NCBI GenBank assembly: GCA_963695975.1
Contig: CAVOIB010000001.1
Coordinates: 1 to 64,000 of the forward strand
Direction of reading: 5' to 3'
Length of the DNA stretch: 64,000 nt
Origin: JBBQVZ01 sp963695975
GTDB lineage: Bacteria; Actinomycetota; UBA4738; HRBIN12
How positions within the stretch are numbered: the stretch's first letter is position 1; every line of letters starts with the position of its first letter. The notes under the pieces were generated by a model, which did not search any database, was not told where the DNA came from, and worked only from the letters and a program-made list of their open reading frames with translations. The translations under genes were made by a program, and so were the position numbers. Positions 1 through 7,837 of this stretch are shown here, one piece after another.

Positions 1-10
1 TGGCAAGTTG
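1..10. repeat. Possible partial copy of the left-edge repeat (copy 0)
   Basis: The first ten bases TGGCAAGTTG match the right half of the repeat at 932-950 (TGGCAAGTTT). The left half would lie outside the window. It sits on the 3' side of the minus-strand gene ending at 124, in the same relation as the repeat at 2967 to its neighbour. The match is short, so this is tentative. Confidence 0.35.
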
Positions 11-55
11 TGACGCTTGATAACACTCAATCCGCGGACAACGTTCTTATCCGTG

Positions 56-91
56 CACCCAAGGAATGGCACGCTCGGTCACCCTTGGGTG
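56..91. terminator. Hairpin downstream of the DUF1211 gene
   Basis: CACCCAAGG (56-64) and CCTTGGGTG (83-91) form a perfect 9-bp inverted repeat with an 18-nt loop. It lies 33-68 nt past the stop codon of the minus-strand gene ending at 124. It could be a terminator stem (no U-run is visible) or the folded part of a cassette recombination site. Confidence 0.45.
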
Positions 92-123
92 AAATCTCCC
101 GCGAACAGCTTATTAGGCGTGAC

Positions 124-795
124 TCACGTGAAGTCGTTCTCCACCGTCCCTGGCGTAGCCGTCAAGCGATCCACGAAGATGGCGATGAAGTACAAGACGA
201 TGGACCCCACATAGATCAGCACGCTGGCAACCGGTGCGCTTCCAGCGATGAGGATCGCGAGTAGGTAGAGCGCGGCGGGCACTGCGACGAGCCACACCCC
301 CACGGTCTTGGTGCGACGATCGATGGGTTCGAACAACAGGTCTGGTCGGTTCGTCGCGTACAACCAGATGATTAGCCGCGTCAGCGCGATCAGCAAGAGC
401 ATCAGCCCGTACACGCGGAGCGCCACGGGCTCTCGATCGTATTGAGAGATGAGTGCCGCACCGAAGGGCAGCAGGCTGAGCGGAAGGAGATACAGGATGC
501 TCAGCCACACCAGGGCGCGGTCCGTCCTCTCGATGAGCGCGAAGAGGCTGCGATGTGCCGCCCAGGCGATCGCGGTCACCACGAAGCTGAGCAGGAACCC
601 CACGAAGAAAGGTCCTAGCTCGCCCAGCGCCTCGATGAGTCTCGCGTTGAGGTCCGGACCCTCTGGGAGTTCCGGCACGTGGATCTCCAGCACCAGCAGG
701 GTGATGACGATCGCGATGACGCCATCCGCTAAGGCAATCACCCGGGCCGGATCGTGGTGGTGCTCGCCGCGCAGTAGCTCCCGTGTCTGATCCAT
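124..795 (-). CDS. DUF1211/TMEM175-family integral membrane protein
   Basis: A 223-residue membrane protein of the DUF1211 (TMEM175-like) family, whose studied members are potassium-permeable channels. The N-terminal family signature is visible as ALADGVIAIVITLLVLEIHV (about residues 22-41; family consensus FSDGVFAIAITLL), with A in place of the usual F of the FSD motif. About six hydrophobic segments follow, with an internal IWLYATNRPDL stretch. The ATG at 795 is preferred over upstream starts because AGGAGGG sits 6-7 nt before it and the signature begins soon after. It is the only gene between the repeats at 1 and 932 and has its own upstream region. Ion selectivity cannot be read from the sequence. 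Confidence 0.85.
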   Translation of the reverse strand: MDQTRELLRGEHHHDPARVIALADGVIAIVITLLVLEIHVPELPEGPDLNARLIEALGELGPFFVGFLLSFVVTAIAWAAHRSLFALIERTDRALVWLSILYLLPLSLLPFGAALISQYDREPVALRVYGLMLLLIALTRLIIWLYATNRPDLLFEPIDRRTKTVGVWLVAVPAALYLLAILIAGSAPVASVLIYVGSIVLYFIAIFVDRLTATPGTVENDFT

Positions 796-931
796 GGTTC
801 TCCCTCCTAGTCCGACGCCTCGGTCAGTATCGATGCTCGACCTCGGGGACGGAAAATCCGGGAACACACGCCAACGGTCGCGTCCCAAGGAGGCAAGCCG
901 CACCTTCGTACACACACAGGCCGTCGGCGCG

Positions 932-950
932 GGGGCGCGTGGCAAGTTTT
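932..950. repeat. Left-edge repeat copy A
   Basis: GGGGCGCGTGGCAAGTTTT. It lies in the gap between the divergent DUF1211 and MFS genes, and shares 17 of 19 bases with copy B at 2243-2261. See copies at 2241, 2967 and 4247. Confidence 0.6.
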
Positions 951-1026
951 ATCGCGTGACCCTGGAGGCTCTATGCGGGTCCTGCCAGAAATTCTCCGAG
1001 CCGGTCAGAAGTAGGCTACCCAGCCT

Positions 1027-2217
1027 GTGAGGACTGAACGCACGCATGAGCGTTGGTTCACGCCGGGGGTTCGAGGGATTGGCCTTGCTAGCCTCCTGTC
1101 GGACCTTGGGCACGAGGTTCCAACATCGCTCCTACCCCGCTTCGTGACGTCCACTCTCGGCGGCTCCGCGGCTGCCCTTGGTGTCATCGAAGGTGTCGCC
1201 GACGGCATAGCTGGGGTGTCTCGCCTCGCTGGCGGGGCCCTCGCGGACGATCCCGAGCGCAGGCGCGCGACTGCGGTTGGTGGCTACACGACCACCGCGG
1301 TCCTAAGTGGATTGATTGGAGTCTCAACAGCTGTCTGGCAGGTGGGCCTGCTCCGGGCGGGCGCATGGGCAGCGCGCGGCATCCGTGTCCCGTCCCGCAA
1401 CGCGCTGCTTGCCGATGCCACCCCCAAAGAGGCCTATGGCCGCGCCTACGGGTTCGAGAGAATGATGGACAACCTCGGCGCGATCGGTGGTCCGCTACTC
1501 GCGCTCGTACTGGTGGCGCTCCTCTCCGTTCGGGGCGCCATTCTCATCTCGGTCATTCCAGGACTCCTGGCAACGGTGGCCATCATCTACGCGATCCGTC
1601 ATCTGCCGAAACAGGAGATTCGCGAAAGACAGCCCATCCGGCTTCAGGTTCGCCCAGTGATGCGGGGTCGATTGGGGAAGCTAATGGCCGCCGCGACGGC
1701 ATTCGAGCTTGGAAACGCGGCGGCGACGCTGCTCATCCTGAGAACGACCGAACTGCTCGCGACGAACCACAGCACCGACCGAGCGACCGAGATCGCACTG
1801 CTCCTCTATGCCGCATACAACGGTGCCGCAACCCTGGTGAGCCTTCCTGCCGGGCATGTGAACGACCGGCTTGGCTCGGTTCACGCGTGGACGCTCGGGG
1901 CCGCTGCCTTCCTCGGGAGCTACCTGCTATTTGCCTTCGGTGGTGCAGGCATCGGCATGCTCGCCTTGGCCTTCATCCTCGCGGGTACCGGAATCGGCTT
2001 CGCGGAGACGGCTCAGACGGCCGCTGTCGCCGCGAACGCCTCGCCGGACATCCGTGGTTCGGCGTTTGGGCTCTTGGCGGCGGTGCAGGCGTTCGGGAAC
2101 CTCGCCGCCAGCGTAGTTGCCGGCATCTTGTGGACGTTCGTCTCGCCCGAAGCAGCCTTCCTCTATCTCGGTGCCTGGATGCTTGTGGCGCTCGTGCCTC
2201 TCATTCGGGCTCGATGA
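1027..2217 (+). CDS. MFS transporter
   Basis: A 396-residue major facilitator superfamily permease with about 12 hydrophobic segments. The N-terminal half has the SLLSDLGHE...LPRF opening and the loop GAWAARGIRVPSRNALLAD (about residues 111-129), seen in a subgroup of bacterial MFS_1 proteins. A second conserved loop, LPAGHVNDRLG, lies at about residues 273-283. The start is a GTG; no strong Shine-Dalgarno is seen. Substrate is unknown. It is the sole gene between repeat copies A and B and the only one of the four left-edge genes on the plus strand. A 12-bp inverted repeat 24 nt after the stop (2241-2282) may serve as its terminator. Confidence 0.85.
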   Translation: MRTERTHERWFTPGVRGIGLASLLSDLGHEVPTSLLPRFVTSTLGGSAAALGVIEGVADGIAGVSRLAGGALADDPERRRATAVGGYTTTAVLSGLIGVSTAVWQVGLLRAGAWAARGIRVPSRNALLADATPKEAYGRAYGFERMMDNLGAIGGPLLALVLVALLSVRGAILISVIPGLLATVAIIYAIRHLPKQEIRERQPIRLQVRPVMRGRLGKLMAAATAFELGNAAATLLILRTTELLATNHSTDRATEIALLLYAAYNGAATLVSLPAGHVNDRLGSVHAWTLGAAAFLGSYLLFAFGGAGIGMLALAFILAGTGIGFAETAQTAAVAANASPDIRGSAFGLLAAVQAFGNLAASVVAGILWTFVSPEAAFLYLGAWMLVALVPLIRAR

Positions 2218-2240
2218 GAGGCGCTTGGCAGCTGCGAGCG

Positions 2241-2282
2241 CCGGGGCGCGTGGTTAGTTTTGGCCACTGACACGCGCGCCGG
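2241..2282. repeat. Left-edge repeat copy B, inside an inverted repeat
   Basis: GGGGCGCGTGGTTAGTTTT (2243-2261) is the repeat core. CCGGGGCGCGTG (2241-2252) and CACGCGCGCCGG (2271-2282) form an 11/12 inverted repeat with an 18-nt loop; inside it GTGG and CCAC can also pair. It lies 24 nt after the MFS stop codon, so a terminator role is possible too. Confidence 0.6.
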
Positions 2283-2402
2283 GCCGCGCGCTGCCGCATC
2301 GATTCGGGGATCGCGGCGCGAGAGCGGCACTGAGACAGCCGACGACAGTTGGGGTTCGCTCTTCTGCACCCAATCGGGGGAGCCATTGAGGGTCCGATGA
2401 TC

Positions 2403-2792
2403 TCAGGCCTCGTCAGTAGGCGTCTGGCCGGTCACCGCGAATAGCTTGGTCACGATCTTCCACGTGCCGTCTATCTTGATCAACGAGAAGAAGTTGACGT
2501 AGTCCACCCCGAGGTAATCGTCCTCAGCCAGCACCGCCACAGCTGCGTCTTCGACGACATCGATGCTCATGATGCGGGAACGGAACCCCGGGCCGGGGAC
2601 CGGCGTCGTCGCGACCTCCTCGAAGAATTCGCTGATCGGCATGTCTTCGCTCTCGTCGTCTTCGTTGCCGAACATGCGGGCGCTCTCGTGGAATGCCTCC
2701 TTGAGCCGTCCTACATCTGCCTTCGCCGCTCCGTCGACGTACATCTGCACGACCGCCGTGATCGCGTCGAGTTCGTCCATCCGGTCACTCAT
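2403..2792 (-). CDS. SnoaL/NTF2-like protein (putative lumazine-binding type)
   Basis: A 129-residue soluble protein with the NTF2-like alpha+beta layout of the Lumazine_bd_2/SnoaL group. An N-terminal helix (AITAVVQMYVDGAAKADVGR) leads to the typical L-x-x-A-F-H motif (LKEAFHESARMFG, about residues 31-43). The C-terminal strands are VDYVNFFSLIKIDGTWKIVTK. Family members are often polyketide cyclases, isomerases or uncharacterised; no catalytic function is inferred. The ATG follows GGAAGGGGGCGAC at a reasonable distance. It is the only gene between repeat copies B and C. Confidence 0.8.
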   Translation of the reverse strand: MSDRMDELDAITAVVQMYVDGAAKADVGRLKEAFHESARMFGNEDDESEDMPISEFFEEVATTPVPGPGFRSRIMSIDVVEDAAVAVLAEDDYLGVDYVNFFSLIKIDGTWKIVTKLFAVTGQTPTDEA

Positions 2793-2943
2793 GTCGCCCC
2801 CTTCCGCCGGTCCTGTGGACGATAGCTGCCGATTGGGGCTTTCCCGGCGGGTTGCGACGCACCGTAGACCCCTCGACGGTCGGGAAGCCAGCGAGATTCA
2901 CAAGGTCGGCAGCTCACGAGCGCGCGGACGCGAGGAGGCAGCC

Positions 2944-3020
2944 GAGTCCGGGCGGCTACCTGGGCCGGGGCGCGTGGCCATTAGGAGCTTCGAGTGCGAC
3001 CCCTAGCTCGGCCCGGACTC
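2944..3020. repeat. Left-edge repeat copy C within a 77-bp imperfect palindrome
   Basis: The core GGGGCGCGTGG is at 2967-2977. It is enclosed by a perfect 10-bp inverted repeat, GAGTCCGGGC (2944-2953) and GCCCGGACTC (3011-3020). The pairing continues inward with bulges (GGCTA with TAGCTC, and GGGGCGC with GCGACCCC). The structure lies 32-108 nt past the stop of the minus-strand esterase. A long bulged hairpin at a gene's 3' end resembles an attC-type site, but the usual attC boxes are not present. Confidence 0.6.
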
Positions 3021-3051
3021 CGTCGCTCAAGCTGGCCTGGCCAGTGCCGGA

Positions 3052-4110
3052 TCACTTCCCGGTCACGAACGTCATGATCGCAGTGACGGCGTCCCCGTTG
3101 CCCCATGTATCTAAGTGGCTCACCCCCGGGATCTCAACGAGTCGGCTGTGATAGCTGGCAGCTACCAACGCGGTCTGGAACGACTGGGAGACCTCCGGGA
3201 AGACGGTGGTATCTGAGAGGCCTTGTATGAGCAAGAACGGGATGGCATGGGCACCAGCCGGGAAGCGCTTCGCCAGAGCGAATGGATCGGCGGCCGCCCA
3301 GGCATGGGGATGCGCCTTTCGATCTCCGCCGAGGAATTCCGTCACGTAGTTGATGCCGTCTCCATGATCCGGATCGCTGACGTTGTTGACATCGCCGGCC
3401 ATGACTACGACCTGGTCGGGGCGGAGCGAGCCCGCCGTCGGGTCACATGATCCCGACGCCGGGGTGAAGGGCGACGGGGTGAGAGCGACAACCGCGGCGG
3501 GCCAACCGCCTGTCGAACCGCCGACGAGCATGACCCGGTCCGGGCTCGCCCCGTATGCGGCCCCGGTCTTTCGGGCGACGCCGATGGCGCAGGCGACATC
3601 GGCGAAAGACGTCGGGTATCCACCGCCCCATTGAGGACCTTCACGCCAACCAGCAACCATCACGACCGCGCCCTGACCGGCGAGGGCCTCTGCGAACGGG
3701 TCGAGGATCTCGACATATCTCTCGGGAGGGCCGCTCGGCCCACCCGGCAGGAAGACGATCAACGGCCATGGGCCGCCCGAAGTCGGCGCGGTGATGTCCA
3801 TCGCAAGTTGGCACGTCACCCCGACGCCCGGAGTGCTGCATGCGACCGCCGGGGTATACGGGACGTCATGCCAGTGGCCGACTGCGACACGACTGCAGAC
3901 ACCTTCAAAGACGGGATCGCACGTCCCCGATCCGACGACCGCATCGGGCCCGGCCCCTGGTGAGGCGTCAGAGGCGCTGGCCATAACCGGGGGCGGCGGT
4001 GGCGCGGAAGAAGTTCCGACCGGAACCGAGGGCGACGACAGCGTAACGCCGGCTGAGCAGCCCACAAGAACCAGCGACAGCGCTGCCATGACTACCAGCC
4101 TGCGCCGCAC
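3052..4110 (-). CDS. Secreted alpha/beta-hydrolase (esterase) lipoprotein
   Basis: A 352-residue predicted lipoprotein. The N-terminus RRRLVVMAALSLVLVGCSAG ends in a lipobox (LVGC), then a Pro/Ser/Ala-rich linker of about 40 residues. The hydrolase core shows an oxyanion loop LIVFLPGGPSGPPERY, a nucleophile elbow GGSTGG (family G-x-S-x-G), an Asp in LIQGLSDTTVFPE, and a His in PGVSHLDTWG near the C-terminus. This matches the dienelactone hydrolase/prolyl oligopeptidase-like class; the substrate is unknown. The GTG at 4110 gives the shortest complete signal peptide; the ATG at 4089 is an alternative. It lies alone between repeat copy C and the copy-D motif. Confidence 0.8.
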   Translation of the reverse strand: MRRRLVVMAALSLVLVGCSAGVTLSSPSVPVGTSSAPPPPPVMASASDASPGAGPDAVVGSGTCDPVFEGVCSRVAVGHWHDVPYTPAVACSTPGVGVTCQLAMDITAPTSGGPWPLIVFLPGGPSGPPERYVEILDPFAEALAGQGAVVMVAGWREGPQWGGGYPTSFADVACAIGVARKTGAAYGASPDRVMLVGGSTGGWPAAVVALTPSPFTPASGSCDPTAGSLRPDQVVVMAGDVNNVSDPDHGDGINYVTEFLGGDRKAHPHAWAAADPFALAKRFPAGAHAIPFLLIQGLSDTTVFPEVSQSFQTALVAASYHSRLVEIPGVSHLDTWGNGDAVTAIMTFVTGK

Positions 4111-4174
4111 GGCTCTAATCCCGCTCCCCGCTTCGTGGAAGTCCCAAGCAACGTTCTGAGTTCGTGCGCCCGAG

Positions 4175-4492
4175 ATGGGTGATTCCCCGAGTGTTGCACA
4201 CCGGCCCGGCCCGGGACAGAGGTCAATCGTGACGGAGACGTCGCACGCCGGGGCGCGCACCGCGGCCGTTGAGGCCGACGATGTCGCCATCCGAGCGGCG
4301 GCGCTCGCCGCTGCTCCGGACCTCGATCCATCGGTGTCGACGGTGGCGGTGGCACGCACCGGCACGCAGGGGGACCCGGTGACCGTCTCGATCGTCTATG
4401 ACGAGCCGATCCGCGTGCCCTTGATCGACTGGTTGTTCGGCTCGACCGTTCGGCTAGCCGCCCAGGCCACCGACCGTCAGGAATTCGCGTGA
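4175..4492 (+). pseudogene. 5'-truncated TadE-like pilus assembly gene
   Basis: The encoded C-terminal part is a good match to actinobacterial TadE-like proteins: the motif GARTAAV, an Ala-rich helix ending in PDLDPS, then VTVSIVYDEPIRVPLIDWLFG and a closing AQATDRQEF. The N-terminal transmembrane helix that anchors TadE proteins and carries the prepilin-type cleavage site is missing. Codons upstream of about 4226 encode a hydrophilic, unrelated stretch. The start at 4175 is merely the first ATG in frame. The gene overlaps the next Tad gene by GTGA, as in an intact tad operon, so the loss of the 5' end looks secondary. The rest of the tad locus (tadABC, flp) would be expected to the left and is absent. 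Confidence 0.7.
4247..4257. repeat. Repeat-like motif at the truncated tadE (copy D)
   Basis: GCCGGGGCGCG matches the left half of repeat copies B and C exactly (shared CCGGGGCGCG), then diverges into tadE coding sequence. It falls at or very near the point where tadE homology stops. Because the motif also encodes part of HAGAR in the tadE frame, it may be coding sequence that resembles the repeat. Confidence 0.4.
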
Positions 4493-4887
4493 AGCGGCAA
4501 GACGGGTCGGTGTCGGTCATCGTTGCCGCCGTCATCCTGCTGTCGCTCGTGCTCTCGCTCGGCGTGGCTGACGTGGCCCACGTCCTCGTCGCTCGGAGCC
4601 GGGCCCGTACGGCCGCCGATGCCGCCGCCCTCGCCGTCGCGCAGGAGCTGGTCCTGCCGACCGGAGCGGATCCGGTGGATGTCGCTCGACGGTACGCGAT
4701 GTTGAACGGCGCGGCCGTGACCACGTGCGACTGCGTCGCCGGATCGCTCGAAGCGACGGTCGCGGTGACGATCACCGTCGAGGGGTTCCTCCTCATCGCG
4801 GGAGAGCGTTCCGTCGTAGCTCGGTCGAGGGCGGTGGTCGATCTCCCCTCCGCGACCCCGATGGCCCTGACCCGGGGCCAACCTTGA
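4489..4887 (+). CDS. TadE-like protein of the Rv3654c family
   Basis: A 132-residue protein with one N-terminal transmembrane helix (SVSVIVAAVILLSLVLSLGV, about residues 6-25) after the basic MKRQDG start. It is followed by the Rv3654c/TIGR03816 signature: VLVARSRARTAADAAALAVAQE. These proteins are encoded at the end of actinobacterial tad (type IV-like pilus/secretion) loci next to TadE. The GTG start overlaps the stop of the upstream tadE remnant by 4 nt, implying translational coupling. Two Cys (CDC) lie in the extracytoplasmic part. The gene itself appears intact although its operon is cut. Confidence 0.8.
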   Translation: MKRQDGSVSVIVAAVILLSLVLSLGVADVAHVLVARSRARTAADAAALAVAQELVLPTGADPVDVARRYAMLNGAAVTTCDCVAGSLEATVAVTITVEGFLLIAGERSVVARSRAVVDLPSATPMALTRGQP

Positions 4888-4937
4888 CGTGCTGGGGACT
4901 GAAGGTTCCAGAAGCTGCGGCCGATGAACCTGGTGGG

Positions 4938-7370
4938 ATGCGGGGACCAGGAGGCAGGATCGCGCTCGTAGGCGTGCTCGTCTGCGCGCTGATGTCGGCG
5001 GCCGTCGGTCCGATGCCCGAGGCTGCAGGGGCGACCCGCCAGGCTCGCGCACGGGCGAGCACTCCGAACATCCTCCTGATCGTCAGCGATGACCAAGCGT
5101 GGTCGACGTTCTCGCGCACCCTGATGCCGAGTGTCTACAGCCAGCTCGTGGATCACGGTGTCCTGTTCAAGCGGGCATACGTCGATACGCCGCTCTGCTG
5201 TCCCTCACGAGCCCAGATCCTCACCGGCCTCTACGAGCACAACACGGGCGTCGATGCGAACGAGGTTGCGTTGAACCGACCCACGTTCCCCATGGCGTTG
5301 CACGATGCCGGTTACCGGACGATGCTCGCCGGGAAGTATCTGAATAGCTGGCCGTGCGAGCCCCGACCGGAGTTCGATCGGTGGATCTGCGTCGGCACGC
5401 CCGAGCCCTCCACGTATTCCTTGGTCGATCCCTACATGAACGTCGATGGGGAATGGCAGAGGTTCAGCGGCTATCAGCCCGACATCTTGGCCGCGAAGGC
5501 GGAGGACTTCATCGCGGACACACCGTCAAGTCGACCGTTCTTCGTGATGTACGCCCCGACGACACCCCATATCCCTGCCGACGACCCACGTTACGATTCC
5601 ATGCCGGTAAGCCCCCCGCGCGGACGGTCGTTCGACGTCAACACGATGACGCCCTCCACCCCGAAGTACGCTCGCCGCCCAGCTTTCACTCCGGCCGAGA
5701 TCGCCACCTCTGACCAGAAGTACGTGGCGATGGCGCACGCAACCCGATCGCTGGATGACGCGGTCGGCTCACTCGTCACATCACTGGGCGACCGATCTCG
5801 CGACACCATCGTCATCTACCTCTCCGACAACGGATTCCTCTACGGCGAGCATCGTCGCTTCGGGAAGACGGACCCATGGGAAGAGTCCGTGAAGGTCCCG
5901 ATGGTCGTGAGGTATCCAGCGGTTCACGCGGAGGACCGGCCGGTCGTGAGCGAGGCGCTCGTGCAGAACGTGGACATCGCGGCGACGGTCGCGGATCTCG
6001 CGGGTTTCCATTGGACGGCAGACGGAACGTCGTTCCTGCCCGTCCTCCAGGGCAGCAAGCGCGATGTGCGCTCGGCGGCCCTGATCGAGAACTGCAGAGG
6101 GGTCTCACGGGGCCAACTCGCCTGCTCCGGGCTGACGTTCGAAGGCGGCACCGCCGATGCTCCCGGGTTCGAAGGGATCGTGACGGATCGATACAAGTAC
6201 GTTGAGTTCGATGATGGATCGCGTCAGCTGATCGATCTGAAGACCGACCCGAACGAGCTGCGCAACCTGGATCTGGAAGCTGGCCGAAGGCAGATGGAGC
6301 GGCAGCTCGCCGCGAGGTTGCATGCCATGATGCGGCCGCGGCTCCAGACGACCATCGTCAGCGGACCTTCACGACTGGCCACGAGGGCGGCAGAGTTCAC
6401 TTACTTCTCTCCGTCCCGTTCCGCGACTTACCGTTGCCGATTGATCCGGGACGGTTCTGCTGATCGCTGGAGGTCCTGCCCGGACGGATCGGTTTCGTAC
6501 GGCCATCTGGTGGATGGCGACTACGTGTTCGAAGTCGCCGGGATGAGTGAAGACGGACGTGTCGACCCGACCGCTGCCTCACGGCGGTTCGCAGTCTCCA
6601 CCGGAGGCGGACCTGACATCGTGCTATCGGCTCACCCTCCGCTCTCGCAGACGGCTCCGACGGCATCATTCAGCTACTCGAGCTCGACCCCGGGGGCGGA
6701 ATTCCGCTGCTCGCTCATACCGTTGGGACCCGTTCCTTGCGACGGTTCCGGGGTTCGGTTCGACGACCTCGCTGAGGCCTCGTATCGGTTCGAGGTGTGG
6801 GCGAGGGATCCCGCGACCGGTGCGGTCAGCGATCCTGGGGTCGGCTGGGACTTCCGGATCGACTCGATCGGTCCGAAGATGACCTTCTACTCGGCGCCGC
6901 CTGGCTCCACGCAACGACGTGATGCGACGTTCCGATTCATCCCTGACGAGACCGTCGTCGGCCCCATCCGGTGCGCGATAGGGGGAGCGGTCGTCGGTTG
7001 CTCGAACGGTCGCCTCAGGCTCCATTCCCTCGGGGTAGGGCCTCATCGGCTGGTGGTGACGGCCCGTGACGCGCTTGGGAACATCGGAAGAACGACCTAC
7101 GCATGGACGATCGACCGGGTTGCCCCGACCGTTCGGATCACGGCGGGACCTCCTCGCCGGTCGGCGGGGACGAGCGCCACCTTCTTCCTCTCATCGAGCG
7201 AGGCCCCGGGCTTGTTCGAGTGCCGGCTCGACGATCTGCCCGTCATGCCCTGCTTCGAGGCGCAGCTATTGCCAGATCTGAGCACCGGTCCCCATGTCTT
7301 CACCGTGTGGTCGATCGATGGGGCGATGAATCGCTCGGTCGCCGACGTGTATCGCTGGTCGGTCAGGTAG
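4938..7370 (+). CDS. Secreted sulfatase with four C-terminal Cys-pair repeats
   Basis: An 810-residue exported sulfatase. A signal peptide (GRIALVGVLVCALMSAAVG, ending near PEAAGA) precedes PNILLIVSDDQ, the metal-binding Asp pair of the family. The formylglycine motif C-x-P-S-R is present as CCPSRAQILTG (about residues 91-101), and IYLSDNGFLYGEH supplies the second metal-site Asp-Asn. The layout resembles N-acetylglucosamine-6-sulfatase/arylsulfatases. After about residue 465 come four repeats of roughly 80-95 residues, each with a central F/Y/I-x-C...C pair (for example FRCSLIPLGPVPC). These look like extracellular beta-sandwich modules. No formylglycine-generating enzyme is in the window. 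The ATG at 4938 starts the signal peptide directly. Confidence 0.85.
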   Translation: MRGPGGRIALVGVLVCALMSAAVGPMPEAAGATRQARARASTPNILLIVSDDQAWSTFSRTLMPSVYSQLVDHGVLFKRAYVDTPLCCPSRAQILTGLYEHNTGVDANEVALNRPTFPMALHDAGYRTMLAGKYLNSWPCEPRPEFDRWICVGTPEPSTYSLVDPYMNVDGEWQRFSGYQPDILAAKAEDFIADTPSSRPFFVMYAPTTPHIPADDPRYDSMPVSPPRGRSFDVNTMTPSTPKYARRPAFTPAEIATSDQKYVAMAHATRSLDDAVGSLVTSLGDRSRDTIVIYLSDNGFLYGEHRRFGKTDPWEESVKVPMVVRYPAVHAEDRPVVSEALVQNVDIAATVADLAGFHWTADGTSFLPVLQGSKRDVRSAALIENCRGVSRGQLACSGLTFEGGTADAPGFEGIVTDRYKYVEFDDGSRQLIDLKTDPNELRNLDLEAGRRQMERQLAARLHAMMRPRLQTTIVSGPSRLATRAAEFTYFSPSRSATYRCRLIRDGSADRWRSCPDGSVSYGHLVDGDYVFEVAGMSEDGRVDPTAASRRFAVSTGGGPDIVLSAHPPLSQTAPTASFSYSSSTPGAEFRCSLIPLGPVPCDGSGVRFDDLAEASYRFEVWARDPATGAVSDPGVGWDFRIDSIGPKMTFYSAPPGSTQRRDATFRFIPDETVVGPIRCAIGGAVVGCSNGRLRLHSLGVGPHRLVVTARDALGNIGRTTYAWTIDRVAPTVRITAGPPRRSAGTSATFFLSSSEAPGLFECRLDDLPVMPCFEAQLLPDLSTGPHVFTVWSIDGAMNRSVADVYRWSVR

Positions 7371-7371
7371 G

Positions 7372-7755
7372 TCACTCCAGCCCTTCGGAGCGGGGATCAC
7401 GGTGGATCGGGGAACGGTAGTCCGGGTCACTCCTGGCGACGAGGAACTCGACGGCGGCCCAGATCGCTTTCGACCGTGGGTAGAACCAGAGCGGCACGGC
7501 GACGAGGATCGCGCCGCTCCCTGCGAGCAACGGCACCACCGGGACGTCCGGGACGGTGGCCGCCAGTGCCGATCCCAGCGCGACCAGCCACACGACCACG
7601 GCGAACAGGTAGTTCAGTGTCATCGCTCCCAGGAAGCCGCCTTCTTCCTTCTCGAACCGCAGATCGCAACGAGGACAGCGCTGGCGCAGTCGGAACCAGG
7701 TACGGAAGATCCGCCGATCGCCGCACCGGGGGCAGCGTTTGCGGAGGCCACGCAT
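7372..7755 (-). CDS. DUF983 family small membrane protein
   Basis: A 127-residue protein with two zinc-ribbon-like pairs at the N-terminus (CPRCGDRRIFRTWFRL and CPRCDLRF), then two transmembrane helices (MTLNYLFAVVVWLVALGSA and PLLAGSGAILVAVPLWFY) and the tail typical of DUF983. Some DUF983 proteins are linked to heme-copper oxidase assembly, but no such neighbours occur here. It is convergent with the sulfatase gene, with one nucleotide between the stops. The start may be this ATG or the GTG two codons upstream (7761). Confidence 0.85.
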   Translation of the reverse strand: MRGLRKRCPRCGDRRIFRTWFRLRQRCPRCDLRFEKEEGGFLGAMTLNYLFAVVVWLVALGSALAATVPDVPVVPLLAGSGAILVAVPLWFYPRSKAIWAAVEFLVARSDPDYRSPIHRDPRSEGLE

Positions 7756-7837
7756 GAACACCGTAGCAGCGCCCGCTTCGGCGAGCCGGAGGATGGTGTC
7801 TTCACCATCACGCGTCGGGTCGAGCGAGCCGTACGGG

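Noticed and set aside
1..4257. A classical integron with attC sites
   Set aside because: The RYYYAAC and GTTRRRY core pairs were not found at the repeats, and no integrase gene is in the window. The cassette idea is kept only as an analogy.
4247..4257. Proof that the repeat motif is the exact insertion point in tadE
   Set aside because: TETSHAGAR upstream of the motif can itself be read as a TadE variant of TEASRAGAR, so the true breakpoint may lie 20-40 nt to the left and the motif may be coding by chance.
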